From Gammaproteobacteria bacterium (GTDB lineage Bacteria > Pseudomonadota > Gammaproteobacteria > Pseudomonadales > Azotimanducaceae): 64,000 nucleotides of DNA. Positions 1 through 9,250 of this stretch are shown piece by piece (within the stretch, counting starts at the first letter, position 1; each line of letters starts with the position of its first letter). The notes under the pieces were generated by a model. It did no database searches, was not told the DNA's origin, and saw only the letters and a program-made list of their open reading frames with translations. Position numbers and translations under genes: made by a program. The DNA lies in NCBI GenBank assembly GCA_009841615.1, contig VXLL01000004.1, forward strand, positions 63,305 to 127,304, read 5' to 3'.

Positions 1-416
1 ATGCAGGGGCCGCACGCAGTTGCCCAGAAGTCTATGAGCACGTAGTCGTTTTCAGCGAGAACTTCATACAAAGTCACGTCTTCGCCGTCGATGCGAGGGA
101 GTGAGAAGTCCGGAACTTTGTCCTTTGGTCTCAGTTTGTGGTCGCCGGTAAAGTTTCTTAGGAATTTTGGTAGTCGGGCAGGTTTTTCCAACGTTGTCAC
201 CTTTTTGCAACTCGTGGCTTTTTTTCCATCAACTTCCCTTTGGTCATCTGTATTTTCTTTAGGCGAATCGGCCAGAGAAACTAAGTTCCCTAAGTCGGAA
301 GACTGAATCCCACTCGCGTAGAAATTGGGTACAGACGAACCATGCCCGAACGACATGAACATCAGTAGCAGCAAGGCCGATGTGCTGGCTTTAACAATTC
401 TTAATGTGTTTTTCAC
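1..416 (-). CDS. TlpA-like exported thioredoxin-fold protein (partial, runs off the left edge)
   Basis: Read on the minus strand from a GTG at 416-414, with a GAGGTAAC ribosome site about 8 nt upstream. The N-terminus is basic, then hydrophobic (STSALLLLMFMSF), as in a signal peptide. About residue 95 begins a redoxin-type domain (KVPDFSLPRIDGEDVTL) that leads to the active site FWATACGPC, so both redox cysteines are present. The sequence leaves the window just after the CxxC, so the C-terminal half is unseen. Domain order matches the TlpA-like proteins at 33.4 and 34.2 kb. By family this is an envelope thiol-disulfide oxidoreductase. It lies 219 bp downstream of the ABC permease gene on the same strand, perhaps with its own promoter. 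Confidence 0.85.
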   Translation of the reverse strand, partial: MKNTLRIVKASTSALLLLMFMSFGHGSSVPNFYASGIQSSDLGNLVSLADSPKENTDDQREVDGKKATSCKKVTTLEKPARLPKFLRNFTGDHKLRPKDKVPDFSLPRIDGEDVTLYEVLAENDYVLIDFWATACGPC

Positions 417-635
417 TTTCGTTACCTCACTAAATCAACGTTATTGATTTACGCGTGGACCCGCGCGATCTGCGGCAATCATCAGAACGCTAATAAAGCA
501 ATTTTTGAAAATCCGCAAAAAAAGGAGAGTGATGATGTCCACAAACTAAATTATGTTATCTGATTTTGCGACACGCTTTTTTCCTTGAGTGGGCATCTTG
601 TGTCCATGCGACGAAAGCTGTGAAGAATTGTGCTA

Positions 636-3600
636 CTAGTTCTCTTCTTTCGCCATAGTCCATCTGATAGCGTCGCCGATGGTATTGCCTTCCGATAGAG
701 GTGTCAATACTACATCGACAGTTCCTGCCTCCAAATCGAACAATCCAAGATCATTCCACCCCGATTTTGCTTCTTGAGGTTTAAACTCGATCGTATTTGA
801 GAGTCCCAAGTTTTTGATTTCCAATTGAACGTTTGCTAGCCTAAAGCTGCTTTGCATCCAAAAAATTGAACCTAAACCAGGGCTGTGTGTAGACGTATAC
901 CTCTTCCTTTTGATCGCTGGCATATGAATTTCAAGCTTCCACTTTCCCGGTGTTGGAATGTACTGCGAATAAGTCAACTCTGTCTGTTCAGCACGCTGGA
1001 AATTAATTACGTAAGTGTGCCTATACCTCCCAAAACTTGACGCCTCCGAGTCCCGATACCATAGAACTGATTCGAACACGTTCTTATCTAAACTGTCGGC
1101 CGCGCTATTTAGTTCTAGCAAACCATGGTCGGTCTCGAGTTCCGCGTCGTAGCCGCCAAACAAATACTTGACCCATTTCGGAAACAGTGAATTATTGATG
1201 GCATCTGCACCACCAATGACTGAGAATCCAGCGTCCAAGTCATCGACTATGATGGAGTCTTCATTGTGAAGAATCCAATCGACTTCCGTGATATGTGGCA
1301 AACTCACTGAAGTTAAGGGAATCTCATCATCATGTTCAACAATGTTCACACGCAGCAGTCCTCGATTGTGAGAGAAATAGGGATGTACCAACACTTGTCT
1401 AGGATGATCAATCGTCTGGATTGCGATCTGCAGTGTCGTTTTACTTGGTACTCGGAAGGGTGTTGATTTTTGAAAACCTAACTCACCTTCCTCGCCAGAG
1501 GAGACGGTTACGAAACCATCGACTGTTTCATCATTGCGTATGAAAAAGCTTGACTGATAAACTACTTCATCTGAGTCGGGATTCTCGAGTCTTTCCAAGT
1601 TAGGCTCTGCAACCACAAAACCAGGTATTTCAGCACTGTGTAGCCAGTTGCCTAACAAATCTCTAAAGTCAACACCTGCGTTCAATGCAGTGTTGTGAAG
1701 GTCTTCCTCCGTGTAATTCCCACCGCGATACTGCGCGATTAAATCTCTTAAAAAGGAACCTACGTCATTCTCGTCTGCGACATCTAATACCAAGTTTTTG
1801 AGTGCATCAACTTTGAGAATTAGAGCATGGTATGAGTTCATAGTATCTTGTTCAAGATCAAAACTAGTCAGAGGTGTACCAATGGCTTTTTCCCATATAG
1901 ACGGGCGATTGCTGAATCGCTTTCGAAACTCTAGCTTTTCAAGACGTGCTTTGGCACCAAAGTCTCCTCCAGCCCACATCACGGAGGTCCGCAAATCAGA
2001 TACTCTATTCCCTTCTAGCGCAGTATGGATCGAAAAGTATCCATCTGTACCCATGACGAGTTCGTTTGCGATTTCACCTACCAAATATTCGATTGCAACC
2101 GCTCCTGAACCACTTGGCTTTGTTTGGTGACTTACCAAATTGCGACCAAGATTGAGTAAAGGACTCCCACCCTCAAAATCGTTTTCAAAAAATGCCAGCA
2201 AGAGCTGTAGTACAAACGCACTAAGCTTCTCTTCGTCTTCAGTCAGTTCTGCGTCTTGAGAATTGATTGCATAGTCAAATCGTGCGATGGGTAGACCAGA
2301 CTCTCTGATCATTTGAATACCTGGCGGTGAATATACGCTGTCCATTTTCCAACCGCCGCCGTAAGTTCTCAATGGAAGAGGGACCTCGACGAACGACAAC
2401 GTGTCGTATGGGTAGCTGATACCCAATTTCCTAGCTTGCGTCATACGTTCCTCAATCCATTCTTTTAGAGCAGGAACAACTGGTTCCAATAGTTTCAAAT
2501 TTTTGGCGTGTTTCTTGCTAATTAGAAGTTCAAACTTGGTGTCTTCGATCGTAAAGGAACGCCGCTCAAAATTAGATGCAACTAAAGCGACTTCCGAGAC
2601 AGGATTCTTCGGTTTGAATCGATATTGCGTTCTCTTTTTTTCGTCAGTTAGCGTACGCGATCCTGGACCCGCGACAATCCAGTTTTTTGGGACGGTCACG
2701 TGAAGATCAACATGGTAAAAGTCTTGAGGACGACTCTCCAAATTGGATTGACCATACGCGGATCCAGATGATGGAAACCAACTAACGCCAGGTACTAGAA
2801 CAACAAACCCTGGATGAAAAATGTACGATTTCGTACCAAATTGTCGTGCTGCCAATGCTTGTACATAGTTCATGTCCTTCCACGATAGCGAACTGTCCAG
2901 ATAGGCGAACATTGGGTCGGGGACCCCTTTCGCGACTATCCTGATTTCCGCGCCTGTTGTACCCATATTGTGATTAGGTACTGACAGTAAGCCATCTTCA
3001 AAGTCATAGTCTTTCGTCTCTTCTCCATTGAGTTCTAGAGTGTCGATTTTGTATCTGTGATTGAGTGAAAACAACCATATGTCCACAGGATCACTAGTAA
3101 CAGACGAAACGCTCAGTACGAGATCAAGACGTATCGATCGACCTGGAAAAATCTCGACTTCTCCACTGATTGATTCAATGTTGGTATCAGAATGTGTTTG
3201 GAACTGCTTGTGCAATAAAGCCCATTCCTCTACCTGTTCGAGTTCAAGCAATTTGGAATTTACCAACGCATAGATTCCGAATATCGCGATGACAATCGCT
3301 GAGCTACCTGTGATAGCAAAAAACTGTCGCTCTTGCAACTTAGCCTGTCTTGGATACAGTACCGAAGTGAGTCCGAGCATTCCTATCGTCAACAGAATGA
3401 CATATAGGCGGTTGAATACGATGTCGGTATTGAAAAATTGCGGTGCGATCGCAGAGGGTAGGGAATCTAGACCGGTATAAGTTGCCAAAGCCGAAGCAAG
3501 AAAGAAGGGAATCTGGCTACTGAGGTAGTAATAACCGAATACCAATACCAACATTATTAGTACGACCAACATACGAAATCGAACTATTACAGCGACTAAC

Positions 3601-4124
3601 ATAGTCAGCGAGCCCCAAAAGAGTAGGTTCGGAAGTAAATCCCAAAACAGAAATGCCACGACACTAACGGGTTCTATTACTGAACCAAATCCAAAGTTAA
3701 AGACTTCAGCTATCAGTCCAAAGCCGCACATGAGAACAATCAGGGTCATCGCTGGCACTGCGAATAAAAATACGATTCCGAACAATCGACCTGTAATCAA
3801 CTCAAGATTCGTCATCGGTCTAACGTCGATGGTTGCACCTATGCGATCTCTGACGTCTCGTTGTCGAATATCGAAAGCAAGAAAGACGATTCCAAATGTA
3901 AAAGTGAGTAAGGTCATTCTGCCGATTTGAGAGATCGCGAAATGCGGACCTAGAGTCCCAGCTGAAGCGGAAACGTACGATCCGAACATGTGCGTAAACG
4001 ACTGCACTAGCCACACAAAAGAACCACAAATAACGGCGACTGCGGCCATTACCCATGTCCGTGCTAACCGTCTACACGATCGTATTTCTGCGCAGGCAAT
4101 TGACCAAAGTTTGGATACTCTCAT
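636..4124 (-). CDS. Large ABC-2 permease fused to an M1-peptidase-like extracytoplasmic domain
   Basis: 1162 residues; ATG start preceded by AAGGAAG. Residues 1 to about 290 hold about seven membrane segments and a cytoplasmic stretch (FDIRQRDVRDRIGATIDVRP) typical of ABC-2 permeases. From about 300 onwards it is a soluble region with a beta-rich part, then a part like the M1 aminopeptidase domain of permease/M1 fusion proteins (FVEVPLPLRTYGGGW, MDSVYSPPGIQMI). I see no HExxH zinc motif, so peptidase activity is doubtful; the domain may bind a substrate or partner. No ABC ATPase gene lies beside it, so the ATPase must be encoded elsewhere, possibly the one at 54.5 kb. The 237 bp upstream separate it from a divergent thioredoxin-like gene. 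Family call is good; role unknown. Confidence 0.8.
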   Translation of the reverse strand: MRVSKLWSIACAEIRSCRRLARTWVMAAVAVICGSFVWLVQSFTHMFGSYVSASAGTLGPHFAISQIGRMTLLTFTFGIVFLAFDIRQRDVRDRIGATIDVRPMTNLELITGRLFGIVFLFAVPAMTLIVLMCGFGLIAEVFNFGFGSVIEPVSVVAFLFWDLLPNLLFWGSLTMLVAVIVRFRMLVVLIMLVLVFGYYYLSSQIPFFLASALATYTGLDSLPSAIAPQFFNTDIVFNRLYVILLTIGMLGLTSVLYPRQAKLQERQFFAITGSSAIVIAIFGIYALVNSKLLELEQVEEWALLHKQFQTHSDTNIESISGEVEIFPGRSIRLDLVLSVSSVTSDPVDIWLFSLNHRYKIDTLELNGEETKDYDFEDGLLSVPNHNMGTTGAEIRIVAKGVPDPMFAYLDSSLSWKDMNYVQALAARQFGTKSYIFHPGFVVLVPGVSWFPSSGSAYGQSNLESRPQDFYHVDLHVTVPKNWIVAGPGSRTLTDEKKRTQYRFKPKNPVSEVALVASNFERRSFTIEDTKFELLISKKHAKNLKLLEPVVPALKEWIEERMTQARKLGISYPYDTLSFVEVPLPLRTYGGGWKMDSVYSPPGIQMIRESGLPIARFDYAINSQDAELTEDEEKLSAFVLQLLLAFFENDFEGGSPLLNLGRNLVSHQTKPSGSGAVAIEYLVGEIANELVMGTDGYFSIHTALEGNRVSDLRTSVMWAGGDFGAKARLEKLEFRKRFSNRPSIWEKAIGTPLTSFDLEQDTMNSYHALILKVDALKNLVLDVADENDVGSFLRDLIAQYRGGNYTEEDLHNTALNAGVDFRDLLGNWLHSAEIPGFVVAEPNLERLENPDSDEVVYQSSFFIRNDETVDGFVTVSSGEEGELGFQKSTPFRVPSKTTLQIAIQTIDHPRQVLVHPYFSHNRGLLRVNIVEHDDEIPLTSVSLPHITEVDWILHNEDSIIVDDLDAGFSVIGGADAINNSLFPKWVKYLFGGYDAELETDHGLLELNSAADSLDKNVFESVLWYRDSEASSFGRYRHTYVINFQRAEQTELTYSQYIPTPGKWKLEIHMPAIKRKRYTSTHSPGLGSIFWMQSSFRLANVQLEIKNLGLSNTIEFKPQEAKSGWNDLGLFDLEAGTVDVVLTPLSEGNTIGDAIRWTMAKEEN

Positions 4125-4361
4125 GTATTTACTTCCTTATACCACGGTTTGATACGGGGACACATCGCTCTTTATCCCAGCGAAGTTCCGGAATGAGTGC
4201 CCGAATTTCTTTCGTTGTCTTGTTTCGGTGACTGAAAATTTGTGATTGTGAATTGAGATCTCGAAACTAAGCTTGAAATTGTGACTACCTGAGGCAAGAA
4301 TCGTGCCAACTGGAGTTTTGCAGAATACAATGAATAGGGAGAAACAGCTAGGAGTGGGAGA

Positions 4362-5348
4362 ATGAAAAAATTCTTGTCATGCGTTGTCTGCGGGATTTCG
4401 CTACTAGCACTATCATCATCAGCCTCAGAACCAGGACACGCACCGTTTTTCGGGGAATCGTTTGAAGTGTCTCTTGAGAGCGCGAAAAAAGTGGATCAGT
4501 CGCTCTTTGTGTACTTTTGCAAACCGGAAAGTACAGCATGTCAGTATATGGACTACGAGTTTTCGCGGTGGTCGGTTGGAAATTTTTTGAATACTCGTTT
4601 CATTAATGTTAAGATCAATGTCGACGACGAAGAGTCCAACGGCCCGGATCTCGCGACAAGATATAAGATAAGCTCCCATCCGACCTACCTGATTCTCGAC
4701 CACAATGGTAAGGTATTACATGAAGCTACGAGAGCCATGGAGGGAAGTGTGTTTATTGATACTATTAGCTGGTTGACAGGCGAAACCGAATTTCCAATGG
4801 CAGAGCATGACGCTAAATACGAGGCTGGCGAACGCAATCCGGTCTTTGTTCAGCAATATTTACTAGATGCAAGGACTGTATTACCAAAAAATTTAGACGT
4901 AAGGGACTTATACATGGAAGCTTGGGGGGAAACTCAAGATAAATACACCGCTATCGCACAAGAATATCTGGCTAGCCGTGAACCTCAAGACCTAATAAAT
5001 TTACAGGACTTTGCGATAGTCAAAGCATATAGCAATACTCTGAACGACCCTGGTATTGAATTACTACTGGAAAATTTTGATGCGTTTGTCGAAACCACCT
5101 CAATGGAACAGGTAAGTGAAACTGTACTCAAGGTCGCGCTAGACACCGCTCTTCTCAAGGTTCTCGCAGGAGATGAGACGTACCTCGATGTTATTGAGTC
5201 GTTAGAAGAAGAGCCACTGAAAAAAGCTACGGACTGGCAACGAAATATTAATCCAGAAAGTTGGCATCTACCAGAGAATATGCGCGAACCGTTGAAAAAG
5301 AGTTTTAACCACGTGACAGAGTCTTCAAGTCGAGACTCAGAAGAGTAG
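4362..5348 (+). CDS. Exported thioredoxin-7-like protein lacking the first active-site cysteine
   Basis: 328 residues; ATG with a GGAG ribosome site (aggagtgggagaATG). An N-terminal signal peptide (ISLLALSSSASE) is followed by a thioredoxin-like fold: FVYFCKPESTACQYM at the active site, a cis-proline region HPTYLILDHNGKV, then a helical C-terminal region with YEAGERNPVFVQQYLL and QEYLASREPQDLIN. Compared with its neighbour at 5472, which reads PDCAAC, this copy reads PESTAC, so the usual nucleophilic cysteine is serine; another cysteine lies four residues earlier. It may act as a chaperone-like or single-cysteine protein rather than a reductase. It is the intact member of a tandem duplication and is distantly related to the lipoprotein at 7597. 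Substrate unknown. Confidence 0.82.
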   Translation: MKKFLSCVVCGISLLALSSSASEPGHAPFFGESFEVSLESAKKVDQSLFVYFCKPESTACQYMDYEFSRWSVGNFLNTRFINVKINVDDEESNGPDLATRYKISSHPTYLILDHNGKVLHEATRAMEGSVFIDTISWLTGETEFPMAEHDAKYEAGERNPVFVQQYLLDARTVLPKNLDVRDLYMEAWGETQDKYTAIAQEYLASREPQDLINLQDFAIVKAYSNTLNDPGIELLLENFDAFVETTSMEQVSETVLKVALDTALLKVLAGDETYLDVIESLEEEPLKKATDWQRNINPESWHLPENMREPLKKSFNHVTESSSRDSEE

Positions 5349-5471
5349 ATTTGCTATTTTCTGACATGAACAATCCCGGCTACTTCATGCTACGTTATGG
5401 ACAGTGTTATCGCGCTAGCAAAGCACATCCCACATTATTCTTTGCTGCTTGAAACAAATTAGAATTAGAGA

Positions 5472-6476
5472 ATGAATCGCTTATTGCAGTGTGTTCTGGT
5501 CGCACTAACATTCGTGTCTGTTTCAGCACCAGGTTCGGAGCCTATTGAAATTCCGTCGGCAGTTGATTATTTCGAGGGAACCGTGGAAGACGCTCTTGAG
5601 CACTCGAAAGAAGCAGATCAGTCGCTTTTTGTGTATTTCTACATTCCGGATTGCGCAGCCTGCGAGTTCATGTACAGAGAGTTTCAAGGGGCATTTGTTG
5701 GTGGTTTTCTGAACGACCGGTTCATTAACTATAGGGTCGATGCCTCCGACGAAGAAAACAACGGCCCTGAGCTCGCTACAAGATTTAGTGTAGATTCTTA
5801 TCCGACCTATTTGATCATCGACCACGATGGTAAGGTTAAGCATCGCGCCACTGGTGCCATGGAAAGAGAGATCTTCAAGCTAGCAATTAGCTGATTGACA
5901 GGCGAAACCGAATATCCTTTGAAAGAAAAAGACGCTAAATACGAGGCTGGCGAACGCGATCCCGCTTTTATCCAGCAATATTTGCTGGATGCGCAGAGTG
6001 TATGACCAAAGAATCTATCTGTTCAAGTCTTACACGTGAAAGCTTGGGGGGATGCTCATGAAAAATACACAGTGATCGCCAAAGAATATCTGGCTAGCCG
6101 CGAGCCTAAAGACTTAATAAATTCACGGGATTTTTCGATTATCAAAACATACTGCAAGTTTTTTGATAACCCCGGCTTCAAACTAGTTCTGGATCACTTT
6201 GATGCATTTGTAGAAGCCACCTCAATGAAACAGGTAAGTGAAACTGTACTCACAGTCGCGGCAAACACTGCTGAGATCAAAGCTCTTAAAGGAGATGAGA
6301 CGTATCTTGATGTAATCGAATCGTTAGAAGAAGAGCCACTGACAAAAGCTGCAGAATGGCTACGCAGTACCTTCCCAAAGGCTTGGCGGCTACCAGAAAA
6401 TATGCGTAAACATCTGAAAGAGCTCTTTGACAAGGTGACAAAGTCATCAAATAACGACTCAGAAAAAGAGCTTTAA
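5472..6476 (+). pseudogene. Tandem duplicate of the thioredoxin-7-like gene, broken by two in-frame TGA codons
   Basis: The whole 1005-nt span stays in one frame and aligns with the preceding gene from signal peptide to C-terminus, but TGA codons interrupt it at 5892-5894 (Trp TGG in the intact copy) and 6003-6005 (Leu TTA in the intact copy). There are no frameshifts. Upstream of the first TGA the thioredoxin site is canonical (PDCAAC), so the ancestor was probably redox active. The C-terminal half is very like the intact copy (EYLASREPKDLIN). A 140-residue truncated protein with the complete CAAC region could still be made from the ATG at 5472. TGA is a normal stop for other genes here (55469-57058 and 14730-15443), which argues against recoding. 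Confidence 0.85.
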
Positions 6477-6541
6477 ATTTCTGTGCCTAGGGCTGTTGCC
6501 ACTAGCTCCGATCTCCTTGCTATAGTCATCGTTGATGATGT

Positions 6542-6574
6542 CTCTCGCAATCGAGACTCGAAAAACTGCGAGAG
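6542..6574. other. Perfect 8-bp inverted repeat downstream of the pseudogene
   Basis: CTCTCGCA at 6542-6549 pairs with TGCGAGAG at 6567-6574. The 17-nt loop contains a smaller inverted repeat (TCGA-gac-TCGA). No T-run follows, so it is not a standard terminator. The sequence gggagaATG directly after it starts only a ten-codon reading frame (6580-6612). It could be a processing or termination hairpin for the thioredoxin-like pair, or chance. Confidence 0.35.
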
Positions 6575-6705
6575 GGAGAATGAATAAAACGCTTGGTACG
6601 TATACCGATTAACAACTAGTCGAAGATGGTATCCAAGCTACATGCTAGGGTGATTTCTTACCGTTAGTGATATAAATTCCAGCAACTGTCGCCTACATAA
6701 CACTT

Positions 6706-7044
6706 TTACGGACAGTACGTTCTTTCAACTTCGATATCACCTGTAGGCGTTAGAACACCGTCGGCAAGAAGTCTTCCCTCGCAAACAATTAGCTGATGCC
6801 GGTAAGTACTTACATCATCATCCGGAACGGTCGACGTGTAAGTTTTCCCCTCTACCTCTGCCGACACTGTACATGACCATTCACTCTCCTCACTTTCGCT
6901 ACAAGTTATTTCCGCACCTATGACTGGAACATTTTCAGTTAAAGAACCTTCTTCGCTCCCGGCGCCAAATAGACTTGCGCATCCATACAGAAACGGTAAA
7001 ACACCGACTAATAGAATCATTGTGCGAATTTTTAAAACTGACAT
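6706..7044 (-). CDS. Small lipoprotein of unknown function
   Basis: 112 residues from the ATG at 7044. This start is preferred over the ATG two codons upstream because AGGAG then sits 6 nt away instead of touching the start. A short basic N-terminus and hydrophobic core end in a lipobox (PFLYGC), so the protein should be lipid-anchored. The mature part has about 90 residues with four cysteines (ITCSESEESEWSC, LIVCEG, YCP), suggesting disulfides. I do not recognise the family. It is convergent with the thioredoxin-like pair upstream and divergent from the lipoprotein gene at 7597, so a link to thiol chemistry is possible but only by position. Confidence 0.72.
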   Translation of the reverse strand: MSVLKIRTMILLVGVLPFLYGCASLFGAGSEEGSLTENVPVIGAEITCSESEESEWSCTVSAEVEGKTYTSTVPDDDVSTYRHQLIVCEGRLLADGVLTPTGDIEVERTYCP

Positions 7045-7596
7045 TTCCATCTCCTAAGTTATTCTTGATTTATAGATGTTTCTTCGTTTAACGCGTCGTT
7101 TGCGTTTCTTCGTGAACTTCTACCTGAGTCCTGACTTCGGTATTCTAAAGCTTTGTTGTGCAAATGACCGTGTGAAAGTGTGCTTGTGTCCCCTGGAAGG
7201 TCTGTATTAGTCCGACTAATCAATAGTCAGATCTCTTTTAGCACCAGCAAACGGCCTCTGAACTCTAATTTTTGTATACGGAACCTGTCTGTCAGCGAAA
7301 ACATATAAACGATGTTGGAAGGATGTTGGAATCATCCATTCAGACAACAAGACTTTCGATGTCGTAGGGTAGGGAACGCACAGGGATCTAGGGAATTTGA
7401 GGCGACTTAATCAGTAAAGATTGTAGCATTAGCGGATTCGAAGAATATTGGCACTGAACGTTATAAGCATGACTCATGACAGAGTTCATGTCGCAATAGC
7501 GAGACGTCGTTTGATAAATACAATTTCATTAGGGCTTCTTGTAAGCCGCAGGTAGAGTTAAACTCCATATATGTTCAATCGGGGAGGTATTTTGTT
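7045..7596. other. Intergenic region between divergent lipoprotein genes
   Basis: About 550 bp with no convincing reading frame. It must hold the promoters of both flanking lipoprotein genes, but I could not assign -35/-10 boxes with confidence. The only clear site is the strong GGGGAGGT ribosome site at 7581-7588 for the next gene. Confidence 0.5.
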
Positions 7597-9033
7597 GTGG
7601 TAGAGAAAAGTACTCGATTCAAGTTACTGTTAGTGTTGATGTGTGTAATAACTGCGACTGCGTGTTCGAATCTACACGGGGAACAAGATGCAAACGAATC
7701 CAACAATACGCCACTAGGTAGGACCGAAGCCACGAGCCAAGGAGTAGAGTTCTTTGAAGGTTCGTTGAACGACGCTCTTTCACAAGCCGAAAAAGAAGAC
7801 AAAAATGTCTTTGTGTTCTTGACGTATGACTTCGGAATGTGGGGTCAATCGTGCATAGTCATGCGAGAGGTCGTATTTTCAGATCCAGAAGTCGGCGAGT
7901 ATTTCAATAAGAGGTTTGTAAATATTGAAGTGGATATCGAAAATGCATTTCATTTTTGGAACGATGTTAGTGTTCACGACGAGTTCAACTTGGTTGTTTT
8001 GCCAACGTATCTCATATCGGACGGCAAAGGAAACGGCTTAGGACACGCGCACGGTCGTGCATCTCCGAAACAGCTAGTTTCAATTGTCAGTCGTTTGCTA
8101 GGTGAGACTGACTCCATGTTTGATGAATTACAAACTAGGTATGAATCGGGTGAGCGATCATCACAATTTATTCAACAATATTTGATGGCAGCCACTGAGG
8201 AACTCGCATTTAGACAACTCGATCGTGACGATGAAGCAAGCGTGAATACATATGAAACTGAACGCGAGAAGTACAAGCAGATCGCAGACGCATACTTCAT
8301 GAGTAAACCCACTATTGACTTAATCAACGAAACCGATGCGCATTTGATTATGTATTTTTCTGAGCCTCCTTTACGTGGTGATGAGCTCGTTGAATTCGTA
8401 CTACAACACTACGACGAATTTCTTGCAGTCTCGTCAGAGACTGCGATGGCGCAATTCATGCTCCACGCTACAACAAATGCTGCTGAGGCCGCCGCTCTAG
8501 CTGGAGACGAAAAATTTATTGAATACGTCGCAGCACTTGAAAGTTACCCACTGAATCAAGCATTGGATCACGAACGAACTCGCGTTTCAAAGAGTGAACA
8601 CTTTCCAGAGTCCATTAAGTACGGGTTGGAGTTCGAATATTACAAGGCACGAGGAGATTGGATAGGAGCCTACGCAGTCCTTCAAACACGTCTCGAAGAA
8701 GAGAGAGACTGGCCGAAATATTGGAGCTACTCAACAGTAGCGGCAGAGTTAGTGCAGTCTGATATTCCGGCACATCATGAAACGGCTTTGGAATACGGAA
8801 GAGAACTTCACATATCGAACCCTGAAGATCCCTCTTATGCTGCAGTCTACGTTGCTGCGTTGATGGTTACAGGCAAGCAAACCTCCGCAGATCGAGTTTC
8901 CGAGCAGTACCGTAAAAGAGTGTCTCGTCTCTTCGGCGACAGCACACAGTTGAATAGATATGAAGATGAACTGTCATCGTTGCTGGACCGAATTAACGAA
9001 ACCACAACGCTCGAAGAACAGAAAATAAATTAG
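7597..9033 (+). CDS. Thioredoxin-7-like lipoprotein with a degenerate active site
   Basis: 478 residues from a GTG, with GGGGAGGT 8 nt upstream. The N-terminus has a lipobox (CVITATAC), so it should be membrane-anchored. A thioredoxin-like domain spans about residues 50-170 (EFFEGSLNDALSQAEKEDK to VLPTYLISDGKG); the active-site segment is MWGQSCIVMREVVF, with glycine for the first cysteine. The rest is helical, with RYESGERSSQFIQQYLM matching the same region of the proteins at 4362 and 5472, and a C-terminal TPR-like part (EYYKARGDWIGAYAVLQTR). Two expressed members of this family thus lack the nucleophilic cysteine. Function is unknown; an adaptor or chaperone role in the envelope is a guess. 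Confidence 0.8.
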   Translation: MVEKSTRFKLLLVLMCVITATACSNLHGEQDANESNNTPLGRTEATSQGVEFFEGSLNDALSQAEKEDKNVFVFLTYDFGMWGQSCIVMREVVFSDPEVGEYFNKRFVNIEVDIENAFHFWNDVSVHDEFNLVVLPTYLISDGKGNGLGHAHGRASPKQLVSIVSRLLGETDSMFDELQTRYESGERSSQFIQQYLMAATEELAFRQLDRDDEASVNTYETEREKYKQIADAYFMSKPTIDLINETDAHLIMYFSEPPLRGDELVEFVLQHYDEFLAVSSETAMAQFMLHATTNAAEAAALAGDEKFIEYVAALESYPLNQALDHERTRVSKSEHFPESIKYGLEFEYYKARGDWIGAYAVLQTRLEEERDWPKYWSYSTVAAELVQSDIPAHHETALEYGRELHISNPEDPSYAAVYVAALMVTGKQTSADRVSEQYRKRVSRLFGDSTQLNRYEDELSSLLDRINETTTLEEQKIN

Positions 9034-9060
9034 CAACAATCAGTCGCCTCATCCAATAGG

Positions 9061-9100
9061 AGAAAGTTCGCAGTTCTGCTTTGCGAGAACTTTTCTCGAT
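9061..9100 (+). terminator. Probable terminator after the thioredoxin-7-like lipoprotein gene
   Basis: An imperfect hairpin (AAGTTC-GCA pairing with TGCGAGAACTT, with a small bulge) is followed by TTTTCTC. It sits 27 bp past the stop of the gene ending at 9033 and before the convergent gene ending at 9251. Confidence 0.45.
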
Positions 9101-9250
9101 CAACGCGTACTGATAGTGCCAAAACGTCTCAGTATCCTATTTGTTCAGAAGTGTGGGCGCTAACGGATCCCCTCGAGTACTTCGAATGGACAATCTCTGA
9201 GGCTTATTGGGAAGTTCTATGATTTATGGAATTTGATGAATATGAGATTC

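Noticed and set aside
5892-6005. TGA recoding (as tryptophan or selenocysteine) in the thioredoxin-like duplicate
   Set aside because: Other genes here end normally at TGA, the second TGA replaces leucine, and no stem-loop suited to selenocysteine insertion is evident. A pseudogene is simpler.
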